Counted from the stretch's first letter, positions 46,614 to 59,260 are shown. The stretch: 64,000 nucleotides of DNA from Siphonodentalium dalli (GCA_032622095.1 CP136061.1:126616754-126680753), one strand, 5' to 3'. The notes: generated from the letters alone by a model not told the origin. Numbers and translations: made by a program.

Positions 46614-47758
46614 TGTTACAGACAAGGCTCAAAATAAGTGCGCGGTCACGGTCAATGTCCGGACAAAAACGGCCTATGTCTGGCGCATTTTTGTATCTGT
46701 CGGACAATCTGTCCGACGCAAAATATGCTTATCATATTCCATTTTCTATTAGTTGAAGTTTTTAATTTAATTTAATGAGTCATTATCCCAATTAAGTGTG
46801 AAAATTATGCTCACAAAAGGCATCAAACCGGAGTCAATTGGCAACAAACATCGAAAAATCTGAATAACATCGCTAAATTAACTGACTATACCTCGAAAAT
46901 AGGGAACATTAAACGAGTATAAAAGGAAGTCTTTTAGGCTTAATGTCCAGGTTTGAGCCCATATACTTCTATTGACTCAATCTGTTATGTGAATGGGTGT
47001 TGGTTAATACAATTTCAATGAGTTTGTACATATATGACAGGTGATTGTTTCATTCTAAGATCAAGTTCTATATTCTGTCGTCATATGTGAGTGATGGGTA
47101 GGTATTAAAATGTGTAACACTAGTATGGATTCAAACATTGAGCTTTTGTAAAAACTCTTGGTTGGTGGGGATATTTTTAACAGGTTGAATATTGTTCACA
47201 TACAGGGAACTCATGCTTTAATACAGTATGCTTTTATCGGATAACCACTTCAAGTGAGTGAACTCTAAATAGTCACTTATATCACACCACACCAGTATCA
47301 CATAACAGCATTCCTGGCTATTGATTATAATATTTAACACAGTTGTTCTAAGATCAGTGGCAAGGTGACTTCTTAATCATTATTTTGGGAGACTCTTTAA
47401 TATCTGTCTGCTATTGTGTAATACTCAGGCACCTGGGAGCCAATGTCCTGTCAACATTGATATAATAATTAATTATTATGATATGATATTTGACATTGAA
47501 TTGACCTGTGATTACATAAATAATAAAGGACCATTGACTGTTGGTTATTTGTAAATTATAAAGAATTTGGAGACAGAAAGCCACATGCCCCATCATTGTT
47601 AAAATTTGACAGGCACCATTCTGAAATGACCAGCTCCATCCATTTTTGTCATTTTGACAGGCAGTAAATTTATTTTTATTTTGAGCCTTTGTTACAGAGC
47701 CTGTATGGGTCTGAATTTTATATAGAACATATGTCTGTCGTTTAGCTAAAAAAGCTCC

Positions 47759-47848
47759 TTAAACCCTTTCATGGCAGGAGCTGCACTGTGCAGCATTAAA
47801 GATCCTGTGCCAGTGCATTCTCTTATATATGCGAGTCTGCCATAGGGA
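47759..47848. mobile_element. P1 MITE, left part only
   Basis: TTAAACCCTTTCATGGCAGG through the first hairpin arm; stops near 47848. Confidence 0.55.
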
Positions 47849-47952
47849 AATCACATGACCTCTAGAAAGTCCTCCTTGATGTCCCCTACAGTTTCATTGA
47901 TTGTCCAACCTTCACATGTAGTTTCTATAATTCACTGGAATTCACATTTATT

Positions 47953-49345
47953 ATACCCCCTTTTAAAAAAAAAGGGGGGTATACTGTTTTGCACCTGTCC
48001 GTCCGTGCGTCCGTCGGGCCGTACGTCGTACCGTCCGTACGTCCGTCCGATGTCTGTTCATGTCATAACTTGAACAGTAGTGCTCGGATCTCAATGAAAT
48101 TAGGTATGGATGTTCACTACTATGAGGACATTAAATAGAGGTTTCCATCGTTTTGTTCAGATTTTCCATTCTAGAGTTATTCATTTTTGTTTATCTGGAA
48201 ATAGTGGCTTTTGGTCCGTCTGGTGTCTGTTCATGTCGTAACTTCAACAGTTGGGCTGGGATCTCAACCAAATGTGGTGTGGATGTTCACAACTATGAGG
48301 ACATTAAATAGAGGGTTCCATCGTTTTGTTCGGATTTTCCATTCTAGAGTTATTCATCTTTGTTTATCTTGAAATGTTGGATTTTTAGTCCGTCTGGTTT
48401 CTGTTCATGTCATAACTTGAACAGTAGTGCTCGTATCGCAATGAAATTTGATAGGGATGTTGACTACTATGAGAGCATTCAATTGAGGGTTCCATCGTTT
48501 TGTTTTGATTTTCCATTCTAGAGTTATTCATCTTTGTTTATCTGGAAATGTTGGCTTTTTGGTCTTTCTGGTGTCTGTTCATGTCGTAATTTCAACAATT
48601 GTGCTGGGATCTCAATGGAATTTGGTATGGATATTCACTGCTATCAGGAAATCAAAAAGAGGGTTCCATCGTTTTGTTTGGATATTCCATTCTAGAGTTA
48701 TACATCTTTGTTCATCTGGAAATGTTGGCTTTTTGGTCTGTCTGGTGTCTGTTCATGTTGTAACTTCAACAATTGTGCTGGGATCTCAATGGAATTTGGT
48801 ATGGATGTTCAATGCTATGAGGATATTCAATAGGGGGTTCCATTGTTTTGCACCGCTGTTCCTTCCTAGAGTTATTCATCTGGAAATGTTGGCTTTTTAG
48901 TCCGTTTGGTGTCTGTTCATGTTGTAACTTCAACAATTGTGCTGGGATCTCAATGGAATTTGGTATGGATATTCACTGCTATGAGGACATTCAATATGGG
49001 GTTCCATTGTTCTGTTCCGCTTTTCCATTCTAGAGTTATTCATCTTTGTTTAACTGGAAATGTTAGTTGTTTGGTCCATCCGATGTCTGTTCAGCTCATA
49101 ACTTGAACAGTAATGCTCGGAACTCAATGAAATTTTGTATGGATGTTCACCACTATGAGGACATTTAATGGCACATTTAAAAGTTTGTTTTGGTTTTTTG
49201 TTCTATAGTTATCTTTGTTTATATGAAAATGCTGATTTCTGGGGCCATATGTCTGAGTATAGCCATCCTAAGTTATAGATGTGCCCACACTAGGCGGTAT
49301 GCCACGAGGGGTTATGCGCCGGACGACAGTCCATCTCTTGTTTTT
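47953..49345 (+). repeat. Dispersed repeat opening with a CCCCCTTTT/AAAAGGGGG hairpin
   Basis: Starts TATACCCCCTTTTAAAAAAA with its complement and a CCGTCCGT tract. It continues into the ~173-bp minisatellite and ends with GCGCCGGACGACAGTCCATC. Its tail lies in the 755-bp duplication. No coding sign. Confidence 0.55.
48049..49110 (+). repeat. ~173-bp minisatellite, six to seven units
   Basis: GGTTCCATCGTTTTG-type landmarks at about 48143, 48315, 48488, 48662, 48836 and 49001. Each unit contains TGTCTGTTCATGTCGTAAC, GGGATCTCAATGGAATTTGG and TTCTAGAGTTATTCATCTTT. Confidence 0.85.
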
Positions 49346-49452
49346 ACTTTCACAATACTAATTATCTCAGTTTGATAGCTATGCTTCGGTCCATGAAACC
49401 CAAATAATTTCTCGTTTACTCCACAATTCCCTACAGATGCCCATTAACTACA

Positions 49453-49718
49453 TTAACCCTTTGATGATGGGAACTGCGCTGTTGCGGCATTAAAAACCCT
49501 GTGCCAGTGCATTCTCTTATATATGCGAGTCTCCTATTGGGAGCCTCACATATATATAAAGAGAATGCACTGGCTTACAAGGTCAAGGTAAAAATTGTTA
49601 GGCCAATGTATTCTCTTATATATGTGAGGCTCCCTGTGGGAGACTCCCATATATAGGAGAATGCATTGGTACAGGATTTTCGCAAAATTTTAGCTAGCTC
49701 CAGTCATGGAAGGGATAA
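49453..49718. mobile_element. P1 MITE in duplication copy 1
   Basis: TTAACCCTTTGATGATGGGA to CATGGAAGGGATAAA; the right TTAA is mutated to ATAAA. The same mutation is in copy 2. Confidence 0.7.
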
Positions 49719-50207
49719 ACACTTGAACTCTATGTCAAATTGTTGAGAACAGATTCATGTCTGTCCTGGAATTGCACGAAGCTACATTTGGAATCAGTAA
49801 AAATAATCCATCTTAATGACAACCAATAATCCCTCATCTCAACTTGATGATGCAGTCGGGCCGATTTCTCTAATAATCAACACCCACACCACGTTTTATG
49901 TTCACCACTATGAGGACATTTAATGGCACATTTAAAAGTTTGTTTTGGTTTTTTGTTCTATAGTTATCTTTGTTTATATGAAAATGCTGATTTCTGGGGC
50001 CATATGTCTGAGTATAGCCATCCTAAGTTATAGATGTGCCCACACTAGGCGGTATGCCACGAGGGGTTATGCGCCGGACGACAGTCCATCTCTTGTTTTT
50101 ACTTTCACAATACTAATTATCTCAGTTTGATAGCTAAGCTTCGGTCCATGAAACCCAAATAATTTCTCGTTTACTCCACAATTCCCTACAGATGCCCATT
50201 AACTACA

Positions 50208-50473
50208 TTAACCCTTTGATGACGGGAACTGCGCTGTTGCGGCATTAAAAACCCTGTGCCAGTGCATTCTCTTATATATGCGAGTCTCCTATTGGGAGCC
50301 TCACATATATATAAAGAGAATGCACTGGCTTACAAGGTCAAGGTAAAAATTGTTAGGCCAATGTATTCTCTTATATATGTGAGGCTCCCTGTGGGAGACT
50401 CCCATATATAGGAGAATGCATTGGTACAGGATTTTCGCAAAATTTTAGCTAGCTCCAGTCATGGAAGGGATAA
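50208..50473. mobile_element. P1 MITE in duplication copy 2
   Basis: Same element carried by the 755-bp duplication, including the mutated right boundary. It is therefore not a separate insertion. Confidence 0.7.
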
Positions 50474-50999
50474 ACACTTGAACTCTATGTCAAATTGTTG
50501 AGAACAGATTCATGTCTGTCCTGGAATTGCACGAAGCTACATTTGGAATCAGTAAAAATAATCCATCTTAATGACAACCAATAATCCCTCATCTCAACTT
50601 GATGATGCAGTCGGGCCGATTTCTCTAATAATCAACACCCACACCACGTTTTATTTTTACCCCTATTGATTTCGGTAATTCAATTATTGTGTTCTTGCAT
50701 CCATTTATTGATGTGTTCAGTTGCATGGCATCTATCGTACAGACAGCTTGTTAATGTGCATTCCTCATCGACTCACATCAAATCACATTTGACATTTGAT
50801 TTTTACATGCCGCCCATGTTTCCGCAGGCAGACTTTGATAGAAATCATAATACGTAAGAAAATCTTAACTGTAACATTTGATTGGGAAAATAATTTCTGT
50901 TTGCCAAGTGCTATAAGGTCGCGATGAGAATATCAATTTGTTGTGATTGTTGCTCTGGTATGATGGCAATATCGGATTCTGTTGAAGAGTGAAGTGGTC

Positions 51000-51448
51000 A
51001 GGTCTGCAAATAGTGTATCTGTCATATACAGAATGAGGTCCCCAGAGGGTGAATTTAGTGATGTTATACTGCACAGTGGGCTAGCGTCACCAATTTCACC
51101 CTCTGAGGACCTCATACTGCTTAGGCCTTATCTTCTGGGAAGTATCTATATTCTCAAATGAACATTGTTTTTTGGTTACATTTTCCAACCTATTCCGTTT
51201 CTATATCCCCTAATTTGCAGAAGATAAAATGCGTAATCGAGGTGATTAATTGGTGAACATCATCAACTTCAAATGGGGAACCTCAATCTGATCATAGGTC
51301 TCCCATAGCAGTTGAGGCCTAAGCATAATGAGGTTACCAGTGGGTGAATTTGGTGATGCTAGCCCATTGTGCGGGATAGTATCACTAATTTCACCCTCTG
51401 GGGACCTCATTCAGCAAATTACAGACACACTATTTTCAGGCCTGGAAG
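51000..51448. mobile_element. M5 MITE, inverted
   Basis: Two palindromes with the middle in the opposite direction to 45280. Ends GGTCTGCAAATAGTGTATCT and CACACTATTTTCAGGCCTG. Confidence 0.65.
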
Positions 51449-52536
51449 TGGTCCGATTGGATGTCAGAAACTGATTAAATATAGTATGGTGCACTATTGG
51501 AAATATAACGTGGAATTGATTCCATATGACAAATCTAATCGTCTCAAGTAACATTTTTGGAACCAATTAACTTTCCAAACAAAACAACCTTCGATTGAAA
51601 GAATGTTGGAGAAAATTTCTGATTATGTCGGCACAAATGGGGTATCAATGTGATTGTATAATTGGTCATACAATACATGTATGCTTGTTGCCATAAACCA
51701 TGGAACATTATATAATATTGTCTATTTTTTGTCCCCCCAAAGAAAAACATTTGGGACCACAGAAAGTAGCGATGTTCGTCCATACATCCGAAACTTTTGT
51801 TGTCCAGATGATAACTTGAATAATATTTTATGAAACTTGGTATATTTTCCTGTTCATTTTTTCAAAATGATGAGGACCCCATGATTCCTGAATATGAGTC
51901 TCATGTAAAGCATTGCATGTAATTGGGGAGAAAATATAGTTTTACTGAAATAAAGTCTTCCCACAAATGGGCTGCAGCTCAGGGCCTGTGGTCCCTACAC
52001 TGCTGAATAAAGGCTTCCAATGGGTCTGTCCAAGATAAAAATGTGCGCAACGCACACATACAAATTATGGGCAACAAGCCCTCTCCTGACACTGAATAAA
52101 GGCTCTTGAATTGAGTCTGTTTCAGTTAGAATATATACAGTAATAAAGTAATATGGTGATTTTGTTGCGTTCCATATGTACATGCGTCTATGTGGGGTGG
52201 GGAAATAAAATGTTCCCATGCGCCTTCAGTGAGAAAAAAGGGAAGCATGACCATTCCATTTCTAATATAGAAATAAGAATTTGTTCATGATCGAGGATAC
52301 CAACAAGTAACAAAAAAGTAAAGAACATTTATATACCCGTCATTTTGTGATGGGCAATCCCCTATTTTGAATAATAATGATGTTATGTTCTTAGTGATAT
52401 GTTCACCGGTAGTACGATTGTAATATGTCATGTTGTGTACTTTAAGTCCATGCTGCACATGGACCAAATTCAGTGCATTCAGTCATTTGGTTCATTCAAT
52501 ATCTAAGTTAATTCTCTTGTTATTTGTATTTTTCAG

Positions 52537-52609
52537 ATTTTCAGGACCCATACGCTATCATTGTTTTGTTACAGAATGACCTGGTGGTCATCGACCTGAT
52601 GACACCCGG
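52537..52609 (+). CDS. STXBP5: Tomosyn exon, FQDPYA strand
   Basis: Acceptor TATTTTTCAG at 52536 and donor GTACGT at 52610. The leading two bases complete Asp (G+AT). The exon then reads FQDPYAIIVLLQNDLVVIDL, followed by M-T-P and a split Gly. Vertebrate tomosyn has F-Q-E-P-Y-A-V-x-V-L-L-E-K-D-L-[IV]-V-[IV]-D-L in the same place. It is one WD40 blade edge. Two bases are left over, so the next exon must start with one base. The next expected sequence in the family is a P-x-F-E-N-P-Y-P-M-D-I-H-E-S-P-V block. Confidence 0.93.
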
Positions 52610-53345
52610 GTACGTATTTACCATTGTCAAGTATTCATCATGATTTTTAAGTGATTGCAGTCATATTCTTATTATAGATTCAGTGGCATATAATGGCCCC
52701 TTTGTGCACCTCGAGCACATTTTGATCTTTCAAAAATAAAAATATAATAACATTTTTAAATCAAACTTTTGTAAAAGCTAACACCGTAAAAGTTAACATC
52801 CTCCGGGGTGCACCGAATGACTATACCAAATCGGTCCAGGGTTCTGGGAGAAAAATCGCGAACAGACAGAAAGACAGATCCTACTCTTATATATATATCG
52901 ATATATCAAATCATTCAGATGGATGCTCAGATTTTCAAATAAATGAAAATACATGAACCATGTTTCCGCTGTTAAATAGATGTTTAATTTTTACCCCCTA
53001 TTTTTTCTATGCACTGAGACAATGGTGTTACTATTTATCGATCATTTTAATGTTATTGATTGGAAGCAAATGAGTCTTCAAATGGAGTTCCTTAGATATT
53101 TTTGTTGTTGTGTGAAGTATTGAAATATGTAACAGAGAGAATTAACCTCTCGATTTAGTTGGCTGGCAAATAAGGTATCTCCTTATTGACAAAATGTTTA
53201 ATCTGGTCAATGTGTCCAACCCAGAAATGGATGCATTTAGCACAAACTTGAACATATACATGTAACAGGTTAAATAGGTATGTAATAGGTCTTTAAACCT
53301 TCCCTCTGCATGGGAATCTAACTATCTTTGCTATCGCTGAATAGC

Positions 53346-54712
53346 TTAACCCTTTCATGATGGGAGCTGTGCTGGTGAAGCATTAACTATTTCACTGCCG
53401 ATCGCGACTTGAGTCGAATTACCCATACACTTCCGATCGCGACTTGAGTCGAATCCCGACACCTTCAGCCCGTAACATCAATCCATGGGAAGTAACTCTA
53501 TATTATTCTGTGAAAACAGTGTATGTGATGTAATCAATTTTGTAACGAGAAACTCCCGGTTTATTTTGGGATGTCGGTCATCTTGTTTTGAGATTAAGTA
53601 GTCGCGGTCACGTGACTCTCCTGGTATGGGAGGTATTTTCCATTCCACAGAGACCAATACCTACCTGCATACCAAGTTTCAGGAATATACCTCTGCATAT
53701 ACAAAAGTTATTGCGAAATACCCAATAATATATGTATTTAGCAGAAATATACTAACTTGTTTTCGGTTCTCAATACTAAGTTACTAACACCAACTTACAT
53801 ACCAAATTTTGTCAAATATCTCTGCAGATACAAAAGTTATTGAGAAATAATGAATTTTCCTTATATTTCGGTGTGGCCGCCATCTTGTTTTGAGATCATG
53901 TGGTCACGGTCTCGTGACCCTCATGTGGTCACAGTCTCGTGACCCATGCAGACTGGGAAGTGCTTTCAATTCGCAGTCCAATATCTAACTGTGCACCAAG
54001 TTTCACAAACAAAAAGTTATTGAGAAATACCCAATCATTATGTATTTAGCAGCAATATACTAACATCTTATATTTCGGGATGGTGGCCATCTTGTTTTGT
54101 GGTCACATGATCGTGGTCACGTGAATTATGACACTGGCGGACTAGAACATATTTTCTATTCCCAATACTGATACCTACTTACATACCAACTTTCATGAAA
54201 ATATCTCTAGAAATACAAAAGTTATTGAGAAATACTGAAATTTTCTTATATTTTGGGGTGGTGGCCATCTTGTTTGTGGTCACGTGATCATTGTCACGTG
54301 ACAATGGTGGACTGGGGTGTGTTTTCGATTCCCCAGACCAATACCTACATGCATACCAAGTTTCATGAAAATAGTTCGGCAGATACAAAAGTTATTGAGA
54401 AATACCCAATCCATATGTATTTAGCAGCAATATGCTACATGTATATGTATAGTATACTTGGCAGTAGCAGACCTGTCTGTGGTGCTGCATGGCAGTGAAA
54501 GAGTTAAAAGAACCTGTGCCAGTGCATTCTCTTATATATGTGAGTCTCCCATGGGGAGCCTCACATATATAAGAGAATGCATTACCCTAACAATATTTAC
54601 CTTAACCTTGTAAGCCAGGTTCTCCATATTGGAGACTTGCATATATAAGAGAATGCACTGGCACAGGATCTTTAATGCTGCACCATCGCAGCTCCCGTCA
54701 TGAAAGGGTTAA
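53346..54712. mobile_element. P1 MITE interrupted by a second TTAA element
   Basis: Outer ends TTAACCCTTTCATGATGGGA and CCCGTCATGAAAGGGTTAA. After GCATTAA (53380-53386) the inner element begins. The outer sequence resumes at 54504 as TTAAAAGAACCTGTGCCAGT, which in uninterrupted P1 copies directly follows GCA. Confidence 0.8.
53387..54503. mobile_element. Inner 1.1-kb TTAA element with ~200-bp internal repeats
   Basis: TTAA target copies at 53383-53386 and 54504-54507. Termini CTATTTCACTGCC and GGCAGTGAAAGAG are inverted. Inside are at least four diverged units with GGTGGCCATCTTGTTTTG, GTCACGTGA, ATACCAAGTTTCATGAAAAT and TACAAAAGTTATTGAGAAAT. Piggybac-like targeting is inferred; no transposase is encoded. 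Confidence 0.8.
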
Positions 54713-55492
54713 GATGCCCTAATGTGCTATGCACCTTATTGAATTGAGTCACTAAGACCCCTGGGCGATTGAATTGTAGAATTGACTTCAAGGTAAAGAA
54801 CAAAAAAGTATATATTGAATGGATTCAGCATTTTAGTTGGCTCCATGGCGATTCCTTAACAATTTCAAAGCAGTTCTCGATTCCATAGATCATCTTTGCT
54901 TGACAATAAAACAATTTATTCCAGTATATATTTCACACATTAGTCGGCGGTCAATTGCTAAGAGAAATGTGATAGCTAATAAACTACAGCTACCAAACCA
55001 CACGCAGAGTTCTAGAAAAGTCACTTATCGACACATCAATCAGTGTTAATGCAGTCATTTGCGTAATGGCAGTTAAATTCCTTAGTAAAGATATAATGAA
55101 TCATTTCAGCTGCATTTGTGAAAAAAAAATCAGCTTTTGATTTCATCAGCTTTGGTATGTCTAGTCAGCGCTGATTTGATAAACTCCATTGATATTCTAT
55201 AAATGTGAGCTTCGTAGTTCTATGGGTATACATTGCGTAATGTCCATTAACATGCTGCCGGCAGCATGTCTCTGCAGCACAATTGATTTTTGAGATTTTT
55301 TAAGCAAATTAATCTCTTATCATTACTGTTGAGAGTGGAAATGTTATGAGTGCTATTCCCTACAGCTGAGTGTGATTCACGTCTCCTTATTATTACCCCT
55401 TTCATCTCCAACAAAGTTCTAGAAGTGAGGAGAAGGGTTTACTGGATGCGCATTGCCGACAGTCTGTCGATGGATGCAACTTTCTCCAAGCT

Positions 55493-58305
55493 TTAACCCT
55501 TTACCCAACAAACCGGCCAAAACCGGCCAAATAAAGCTTCAACAGCCTAAAATATCTTCGGTCTGTCTCAATAGAACCATACAAATATGGATATCATTGG
55601 AACCGGCTCCTTGACCACATTGTGATAGTTACAGTTATACCCTGTGCCAATGCATCTCTTATATATGCGAGTCGACCATAGGTCGCCTCGCATATATAAG
55701 AGAATGCATTGGCCTAAAAAAACACTTTTTACCATTTTTATGTTTACCCATACCATAGTATGGTAAACATAGTGTCGTTGCCCGGATTGACCACTCGTCG
55801 TTCGTCCGTCTGTCCGTCCGTCCGTCTGTCCGTAGACACTTTACGAGTAATGCGATAACTCAAACATTTTCTATCCGATCGAAACCAAATTTTGTATATG
55901 GGTTTCTCAGCCCAAAATACAGATCGAGTTCGAATTTAGAATTTAGAATTCACGCATTCTGCCATAACTCAAACATTTTTTATCTGATTGGAACCAAATT
56001 TGGTATGTGAGTTTCACAGCCGAAAATACAGACCGAGTTCGAATATGGGTGTGATCCGATTAATTTTAAAGGAGTTATGACCCTTTTTCCAGAAATAAAA
56101 AAAAATAGATTTTTATTTAGATTTAGCTCCTTGTTTGACTCATTGTGTTCATATTTTGTACGTAGGTTTATGATGACACATGGCTCACCTGTATAGTTTT
56201 TGGTATCGATTGGTTGATCGGTTTAGAAAATAATTAACCCTGCTCACAAATGCTATCTGATACATCAAAGTCAAACAATTTTCTTCTGATCTGCCTCATA
56301 TTTCTTACCTAGGTCTTTCTTAGCACGTTCTTCATCTGTATGGATTTTGGTATTGTTTAGTTAACCCTTTCCACTCTTGTTTTTAAATAGAATTCATCCA
56401 AGCCAGGATGACTCAAACATTTTTCATCTGATCGACACCAATTTTGGTATATGAATTTCTGACCCCTAAATACAGATCAAGTGCGAATATGGGTTTGAAC
56501 CGGTATATATTAATAGAGTTATGGCCCTTTATAATTCATACATCTTTTCCATGCACTATTAAATTTGAATAGAACAAGACACAACACACACCTGTGTTAT
56601 TGGAAGGAGATAATTTATTGCTTTGGACACAGTGACCTGATAGTTCCACTGGTGACTGCAGACTTAATATAAACATCTGTCAAACTTTGATTGATGTTAG
56701 ACTCTTTATTCCAGTTCTGTTCTCTGTTGAAACCATGCAGTTCATGGCATTATTGTTTACAGAGACACTGTTGTTATAACTTATAAAATAATTAATACAG
56801 CATTCCTTAGTTCCATCATATGATGTCATTGAAAATGATTAACCCTCTGCACACATCATATGGTCTTCTGATGTTTTTTATTTGATCATTCTCCTATTCT
56901 ATGTACATGTTGATGGTGATCCACTTTTAATTTGCATGAATTTGGGATTAAAATTAACCCATTCGATTGACTCATATTATCTGATAGACATATATTAAAT
57001 TATCACTTTAACTTTGAGCCAGGTTCAGTCAGTGTTTCAAGAAATGACCAATTGAAATTCATCATTAGAGGATATGTCTTATTTTGAAATTCCCTCAATT
57101 GCATTTGGGCTACAGGATAATATTAACAGTGCTGGGATTCTTGAGACTGACTTATTGTATGGGTTTCTAAATCCAATGACATGCATTTTGTTGACTACTC
57201 TGTGTTTATCAGTTCATTAGTTTGGGTAAGATTAACCCCTTACTATCCAATTTGATAACTCAAATATTTCCATTGATTATGTTTATAGTTCTGGCACAGT
57301 TTATGATAACACACCTCTAACCTGCATAGTGAGGGTCATTTGGTTTATTTGCTTAAATATATTAACATCCTTCACCAATCCTGTTGACACAATGTGATAG
57401 CTAAATATATTTTGCATGATTACTCTATAAATAATCACATCTGTGATAATCATGACACATTCTTCACCTGTATAGATTTTGGTATCGATCGAATGGTTGT
57501 GATAATATTATAAACCTTAATTTAATTATATTTAAACTGTTCACAAACATATCTTTCTAATGATCAACTTACAAGAAAATTAACATTTATATCCAATCAT
57601 TAGCAATCATATTTTATATCCAGGTCTATACATCCCTCACTTCTATAGTTGATCAGGTATTGAATGTTTTTTAGTGGTGAAATATTAATAGGTTGCTATG
57701 ATTTTTTAATATGCAGCTGACACAAGATATTATGAACAAAAAAATAGCAATGATAATAAAAAAACCCACACAATATGTAATGTCTCATGTTCCAATGTAA
57801 TAAATAGATAAATTGAGTTGCTATGATGTTTATCTACCTAATTTCTTAACTATTTGATATTTAACAGCTATGGTGCCTCTCTCCGACTATGGATTGAGCT
57901 TAATTAGACTTATAACTCTATAAGACATACATGTATCTGTGTTGGAGTCACTAATAGGTTGAAATCAAAGCCACGTCTGTTAACATTGTGTTAATGTGAG
58001 CAAGGTGCCCAATAAGTGTGATTTCACTTGTGAATTAATAGTAAGGTGTGAATTGTTTAAAGTTTTGCACTCATGAAAAGGATGGGGTAAGGATATATGA
58101 AAATAGCTCATCGCTGTCGCCAAGGTATGGGTTAAACATCTGCCGATCGTGATCGGCCTCTCGTTTCTTACAATCTTTAACAATTTTATAATTTTTAATG
58201 TGTTAAGCCAATGCATTCTCTTATATATGCGAGGCGACCTATGGTCGACTCGCATATATAAAAGAATGCATTGGCACAGGGCCGTTCTGTTGGGTAAAGG
58301 GTTAA
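55493..58305. mobile_element. Large TTAA element, 2.8 kb, hairpin at each end
   Basis: TTAACCCTTTACCCAACA at the left and TGTTGGGTAAAGGGTTAA at the right, TTAA at both boundaries. The next bases are also inverted (AAACCGGCC against GGCCGTTC). Each end carries one GCATTCTCTTATATATGCGAG-type hairpin (about 55644-55712 and 58208-58277). The interior is the dispersed GAGTTCGAATATGGG repeat (from 55738) and AT-rich sequence without coding. It may be a small P2-like element later split by a 2.4-kb insertion. Confidence 0.6.
55738..56560 (+). repeat. Dispersed GTCCGTCCGTC / GAGTTCGAATATGGG repeat
   Basis: Hairpin CCATACCATAGTATGG, GTCCGTCC tract, then modules with ACCAAATTTTGTATATGGG and GGAGTTATGACCCTTTTTCC as at 24064. 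A further module is at about 56400-56530. Confidence 0.6.
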
Positions 58306-58450
58306 CCCTCTCTTGACTGAATGGATTCTCCCATTGAGTTATAGAATTATACATTGGAAGCCAATGGAGGGTTTATTATTCATCTGGAGGGGTGTTCAGG
58401 TAATAAAAGCATCAGACGACTGCCATACCAAAAGCTAATACTAGTACAAG
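58302..58450. repeat. P3-type repeat abutting the large TTAA element
   Basis: TTAACCCTCTCTTGACTGAA, GGATTCTCCCATTGAG, TTTATTATTCATCTGGAGGG. It shares the TTAA at 58302-58305 with the element on its left. Confidence 0.45.
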
Positions 58451-59260
58451 TGTAGAAGGAGTTTTCTTGATGTGTGTGAATTAAATCCTTTTCATATAAT
58501 GTCTGACACAGCCGGTACCAAAACCACTTGTCTGCAACTGACAATGAATGACTAAATAGCTGTTACATGTATTATTGTTGTTCACTTTAACCACAAAAAT
58601 GCAACTATGCATTGTACAGTCTGTGTCCCTCTAGCTGATTGGAACATATATACGTTCAATCGTCTAATTACTTCCGCATTCGAAATCATTACTGAGGCTA
58701 GTCGGTACTCCAAGCTATAAATAACCATGCGTCATGCAGTGACGTCGTGCGTGCTAAAAGTAGAAATGATTTGACACTTAACTACTTTCGTTTTTGAAAC
58801 ATGTAGCAACAGTTGCTCTAACACAATTGGCGTGACCAATGGGAAATCTCGGTCAAATGTATGACAGCAATTATTATCCATGAATCTAAATTGAGTTAAT
58901 AATCATCACCATTCTGTAGTCACAACTTACATGTATTCATCACATGTCAAAGACTTTTATACACCATGTGCACATGCTTCATGCATGGCCGGTCATAACG
59001 TTACTCGGTAGTCACCACTATCAAAGGCAGCACACAGCTATCGTCGGGAGAAGTGATTTCGCGACAGTGTCAATATCTTTCTCTGATGTACTTGAAGGTG
59101 TACCATGATAGGAGGGGGGAGGGGACAATGGGCATATATGGGAATAAATGCCCAATAGACATAAGCATTGGAAATTATGTGTGTTCAAATGCGCTTAGCG
59201 AGTAAACTTACTCAGCGCAGATATTTTAAGGAATGTTGTATCGAAATTGTAAATACACAA

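Larger units (their letters stand above)
49143..50652 (+). repeat. Recent 755-bp tandem duplication
   Basis: 49143-49897 and 49898-50652 are the same sequence. By eye I found two substitutions (49385/50140 region ATGCTT against AAGCTT, and GATGATGGG against GATGACGGG near 49466/50221). Junctions sit at GTTTTATGTTCACC. Each copy includes a whole P1 MITE. Confidence 0.9.
38066..52536 (+). other. STXBP5: Tomosyn intron, 14.5 kb
   Basis: Runs from GTAAGA at 38066 to TTTTTCAG at 52536. MITEs, a minisatellite and a 755-bp duplication are listed. A TTTGTCCGAGCCTGTATT-type dispersed repeat occupies about 38780-39150. Nothing recognised in 40500-40930, 42125-42470, 46620-47750 and 51560-52500, apart from fragments of that dispersed repeat near 51720-51850. 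Confidence 0.8.

Noticed and set aside
47953-48062. CRISPR-like array of short GTCCGTCC repeats
   Set aside because: Simple-sequence drift of a 4-base motif in an animal repeat; there are no unique spacers.
48505-48900. 131-codon frame with internal repeats
   Set aside because: Generated by the ~173-bp minisatellite, whose unit is nearly a multiple of three.
52800-52910. Further Helitron-like end (TATATATCGATATATC with GACAGA tract)
   Set aside because: The 5'-like AT/GACAGA module resembles those of the arrays, but no CTRR end with a hairpin could be paired. The similar block at 15164-15290 fails for the same reason.
57860-57912. Possible exon after TTTAACAG (GYGASLRLWIEL)
   Set aside because: Short, no match to the tomosyn continuation, no downstream donor in frame.
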